Positions 38,975 to 41,176 of a stretch of 41,176 nucleotides of DNA are shown here, in pieces. Position numbers and translations under genes: made by a program. Each line of letters begins with the position of its first letter. The first letter of the stretch is position 1. The notes below the pieces were generated by a model. It was not told the origin of the DNA and ran no database searches. It worked only from the letters and a program-made list of their open reading frames with translations. Source of the DNA: an uncultured Synergistales bacterium (GTDB lineage Bacteria > Synergistota > Synergistia > Synergistales > Aminobacteriaceae); the NCBI GenBank assembly GCA_905233725.1, contig CAJOEM010000012.1, forward strand, positions 1-41,176. Direction: 5' to 3'.

Positions 38975-41176
38975 ATGTTCAGGAAATTTTCTGCGTTGAT
39001 TCTATTTTGCTTGATGACGTTTTTTTCATGTGTTCCATCTGTGAACGCTGCAGGAGACGACATCTACACTACGACGACTAGTAATCTGAGATTCCAAATT
39101 ACCCCAACTGGGAACGCTACAGAAACTCCCACACGCGCACCAGTTGCGAAGGAATTTCTGGAATGGACGGGTTCTAGAGCCGAAACCGACGCTCCAGACC
39201 GAAACACTGGCGAGTATTATTCGACGGGCGACATTCCCTCACCGTTAGATTTGTCTCACCTGAAGAACAATCCGCCACGATTCTGGGAAACTCAGGGCGT
39301 AAATCGCGACAAAAATATTGAACTGCAATTCCCCTCGAAATATGATTTGCGCGAGCATGGCAGGCTGCCTGCAGTTCGTGATCAAAATCCGTGGGGAACT
39401 TGTTGGGCGCACGCGTCGATTGGTGCGATGGAATCGAATGTTGTATCAGAAACCGGTACTGAAATCGATCTCTCGGAATTTCACTTGGCATATTTCGTTT
39501 ACGGCGACACTCGCTCCGGAAAATCTTTCGGTAAATACGACAACGGTGATATTATGGATCAGGGCGGCAACCCAGACCAGACAATCGCGTTTTTCGCACG
39601 ACTTGACGCACCGACGGACGAAGCGAATTTACCATACGCAGGCTACAACTACACAACACCATCCGGGAATCCAAACGATTATCCCAGACGCCTAGATTTG
39701 CGAGAAGCTTATCGACTCGGTGAAGTAACATCTGAGAACATGAACTCTATCAAAAACCTGATCCAAAATTACGGCGCGGTTCAGATCAGTTATTACGCTG
39801 GCGATGGAGCAGTAACTGGTGAAGGCACTGGCACGACGGCGTATTTCGACAACAAACACAGTAACTCTACGAATCATGCTGTGTTACTCGTTGGTTGGGA
39901 CGATAATTTCTCACGCGAAAATTTCGACGCAAACATGAGACCTGAGAATGACGGAGCTTGGCTGGTCAGAAATTCTTGGGGTGATAGGTGGGGCGACGGT
40001 GGATATTTCTACATGTCCTACGAACAGTACATGACACGTGCGACGGTGTTTGTGGCGGATGTTGCTGACCCGACTCTAAAGCAATACGGCTACGATGATT
40101 TGGGCAACACGTCATCTTACGGTTACGGCAAAACCACAGCTTGGGGCGCGAATATTTTCCAGATCACAGGTGATAACGAATCGCTGCAATCCGTTGGCTT
40201 CTACACGAACGATAACAACGCGCAAATTTCTGTCTCAGTTTACGATCTCGGCTCTGCAAAATCCACAAATCCCACTAACGGAACACTTGTTACAACAGCT
40301 TCGGGATTTTACGCTTACTCCGGCTATCACAGATTGCAACTTCCCCAGCTCATAGAACTTCCAAAGGGCGAATATTTCTCAGTTGTTGTGAAATTTGAGA
40401 ACGAAAGCTACACATTCCCGCTTCCAGTCGAATCCAGCAGCACATGGAGCAACGGCAGAGCTTACGCAACTCCGGTTGTAAATTCCGGCGAAAGTTACGA
40501 ATCTCATAACGGTAGTCTTTGGAGCGATATTTCAGCCCAATCCGGCGAAAACGTCTGCATCAAAGCGTTCACAATTACGAGAGATTCAACTCCTGAAATA
40601 ATTGCTCCGGTAATCATGACTGATTTACTTCCAAGTTTACTTCCAAGCTGCAAGGTCGGCGAATATTATCAAGCGAAACTCGAAGCAACCGGGACTGAAC
40701 CAATAACTTGGACAGCTGAGAATCTTCCAAATGGTCTCACGTTATCTTCAAGCGGTGAAATTTTCGGAACTCCGCAAGAATCCGGGACATTCTTGGTGAC
40801 TTTGACAGCGGAAAATTCAGCAGGTTCTGTTTCAGAGCAAATTATGTTTATCGTCGAAGAATCTGGCGGCGGAAGAATTATTCCGGCAATCACGACTGAT
40901 TCACCACTTCCAAGCGGCAAGGTCGGCGAATATTATCAAACGAAACTCGAAGCGACCGGGGCTGAGCCAATAATCTGGAAATTAAATGATTATGTACCAT
41001 TGCCAGACGGTCACAAAGCAAATGACAAAGCAGCATCGTACTGGAATATTCTTCCTGATGGTCTAACGCTCTACGCAACCGGCGAAATAATGGGAACTCC
41101 GCAAAAAGCCGGGACATTCACGTTCACCGTTGTAGCTGAAAATTCATATGATAGTTATTACAAAGATTTCACGATT
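38975..41176 (+). CDS. Secreted papain-family (C1) protease with tandem Ig-like repeats (3' end outside window)
   Basis: Open for 734 codons to the right edge without a stop. ATG 38975 follows a strong AAGGAGG. Signal peptide 1-26 (ends VNAA/G). A pro-region (~27-115) precedes the C1 domain: oxyanion Gln and Cys143 in VRDQNPWGTCWAHAS, His301 in NHAVLLVGWDDN, Asn333 in LVRNSWGDRWGDGGYFYMSY. After it comes a ~180-residue beta-rich domain (C-terminal lectin-like type) and then Ig-like putative-Ig (He_PIG type) repeats, beginning near residues 562 and 651 with the shared GEYYQ-x-KLEATG-x-EP. The second repeat holds an insertion rich in charged residues. Likely exported and acting on host or environmental proteins. 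The C-terminal anchor lies outside the window. Confidence 0.9.
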   Translation, partial: MFRKFSALILFCLMTFFSCVPSVNAAGDDIYTTTTSNLRFQITPTGNATETPTRAPVAKEFLEWTGSRAETDAPDRNTGEYYSTGDIPSPLDLSHLKNNPPRFWETQGVNRDKNIELQFPSKYDLREHGRLPAVRDQNPWGTCWAHASIGAMESNVVSETGTEIDLSEFHLAYFVYGDTRSGKSFGKYDNGDIMDQGGNPDQTIAFFARLDAPTDEANLPYAGYNYTTPSGNPNDYPRRLDLREAYRLGEVTSENMNSIKNLIQNYGAVQISYYAGDGAVTGEGTGTTAYFDNKHSNSTNHAVLLVGWDDNFSRENFDANMRPENDGAWLVRNSWGDRWGDGGYFYMSYEQYMTRATVFVADVADPTLKQYGYDDLGNTSSYGYGKTTAWGANIFQITGDNESLQSVGFYTNDNNAQISVSVYDLGSAKSTNPTNGTLVTTASGFYAYSGYHRLQLPQLIELPKGEYFSVVVKFENESYTFPLPVESSSTWSNGRAYATPVVNSGESYESHNGSLWSDISAQSGENVCIKAFTITRDSTPEIIAPVIMTDLLPSLLPSCKVGEYYQAKLEATGTEPITWTAENLPNGLTLSSSGEIFGTPQESGTFLVTLTAENSAGSVSEQIMFIVEESGGGRIIPAITTDSPLPSGKVGEYYQTKLEATGAEPIIWKLNDYVPLPDGHKANDKAASYWNILPDGLTLYATGEIMGTPQKAGTFTFTVVAENSYDSYYKDFTI
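40624..40647 (+). repeat. 12-bp in-frame tandem repeat in the protease gene
   Basis: TTTACTTCCAAG twice in exact register (40624-40635, 40636-40647) gives L-L-P-S-L-L-P-S before the first Ig-like repeat. The matching place before the second repeat has one copy only (SPLPSGK). Confidence 0.9.

Noticed and set aside
1-41176. Insertion sequences, prophage, attachment sites or rRNA
   Set aside because: No transposase, integrase, phage structural gene or rRNA-like sequence was recognised; tRNA genes show no flanking direct repeats that I could find by eye.

Overview
The window reads as chromosomal DNA of a flagellated diderm bacterium with moderate-to-low GC. It is densely packed, with almost no gap above 250 bases. 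My best guess is a Synergistota-like (Synergistaceae) gut or anaerobe lineage. This is inference from gene content: a CheY/FliY-type flagellar switch operon led by flbD, CsgG- and LPP20-type envelope proteins, dTDP-rhamnose synthesis, DXS isoprenoid synthesis, a secreted papain-like protease with Ig-like repeats, and frequent TTG and GTG starts. No rRNA or marker gene in the window fixes the taxonomy.

Layout. (1) 1-6990, plus strand: a seven-gene operon of exported or repeat-rich envelope proteins. In order it holds a Pro/Glu-repeat + ankyrin protein (cut by the left edge), a coiled-coil protein with an LPP20-like end, a FlgT-like protein, a short LPP20-like protein, a small exported protein, and two tandem CsgG-like proteins, the second with a TPR-like tail. 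It ends at a clear terminator. (2) 7000-8690: an isolated, N-terminally shortened F420-hydrogenase-beta-like gene with its own promoter and heptamer repeats, then a small thioredoxin-fold lipoprotein and a bidirectional terminator. (3) 8704-18808, minus strand, read right to left: trpF-like, DMT transporter, orphan ParA, purC, purF, tRNA-Leu(TAG), rfbADCB (dTDP-L-rhamnose), asd and hom (aspartate to homoserine). (4) 18886-21311, plus: cobU, an Mrr-like protein with a damaged active site, and cbiA, all overlapping. (5) tRNA-Thr(CGT), then 21483-29092, minus: the flagellar operon flbD-motA-motB-fliL-fliM-fliY-fliN-cheY-fliO-fliP-fliQ-fliR. (6) 29241-32514, plus: a GAF-like orphan followed at once by a divergent dxs. 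(7) 32598-36033, minus: a small secreted protein, galT (type 2) and an LplT-like MFS transporter. (8) 36094 to the right edge, plus: uvrA, then a secreted C1-family protease with tandem Ig-like repeats, cut by the edge.

How they fit together. The flagellar operon supplies the stator (MotAB), FliL, the switch (FliM, FliY, FliN), the response regulator CheY and the export gate (FliOPQR). The left operon resembles the families that build outer-membrane-side flagellar rings in Vibrio (FlgT, FlgP, FlgO) and CsgG-type pores. It is the best candidate in this window for an undescribed system. The Mrr-like gene inside the cobalamin operon and the TrpF-like protein without its usual acid catalyst are the best candidates for repurposed enzymes. 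The flagellar operon junctions and two other intergenic spots carry perfect or near-perfect 7-12 bp tandem duplications, which suggests that replication slippage shapes the spacers of this genome.
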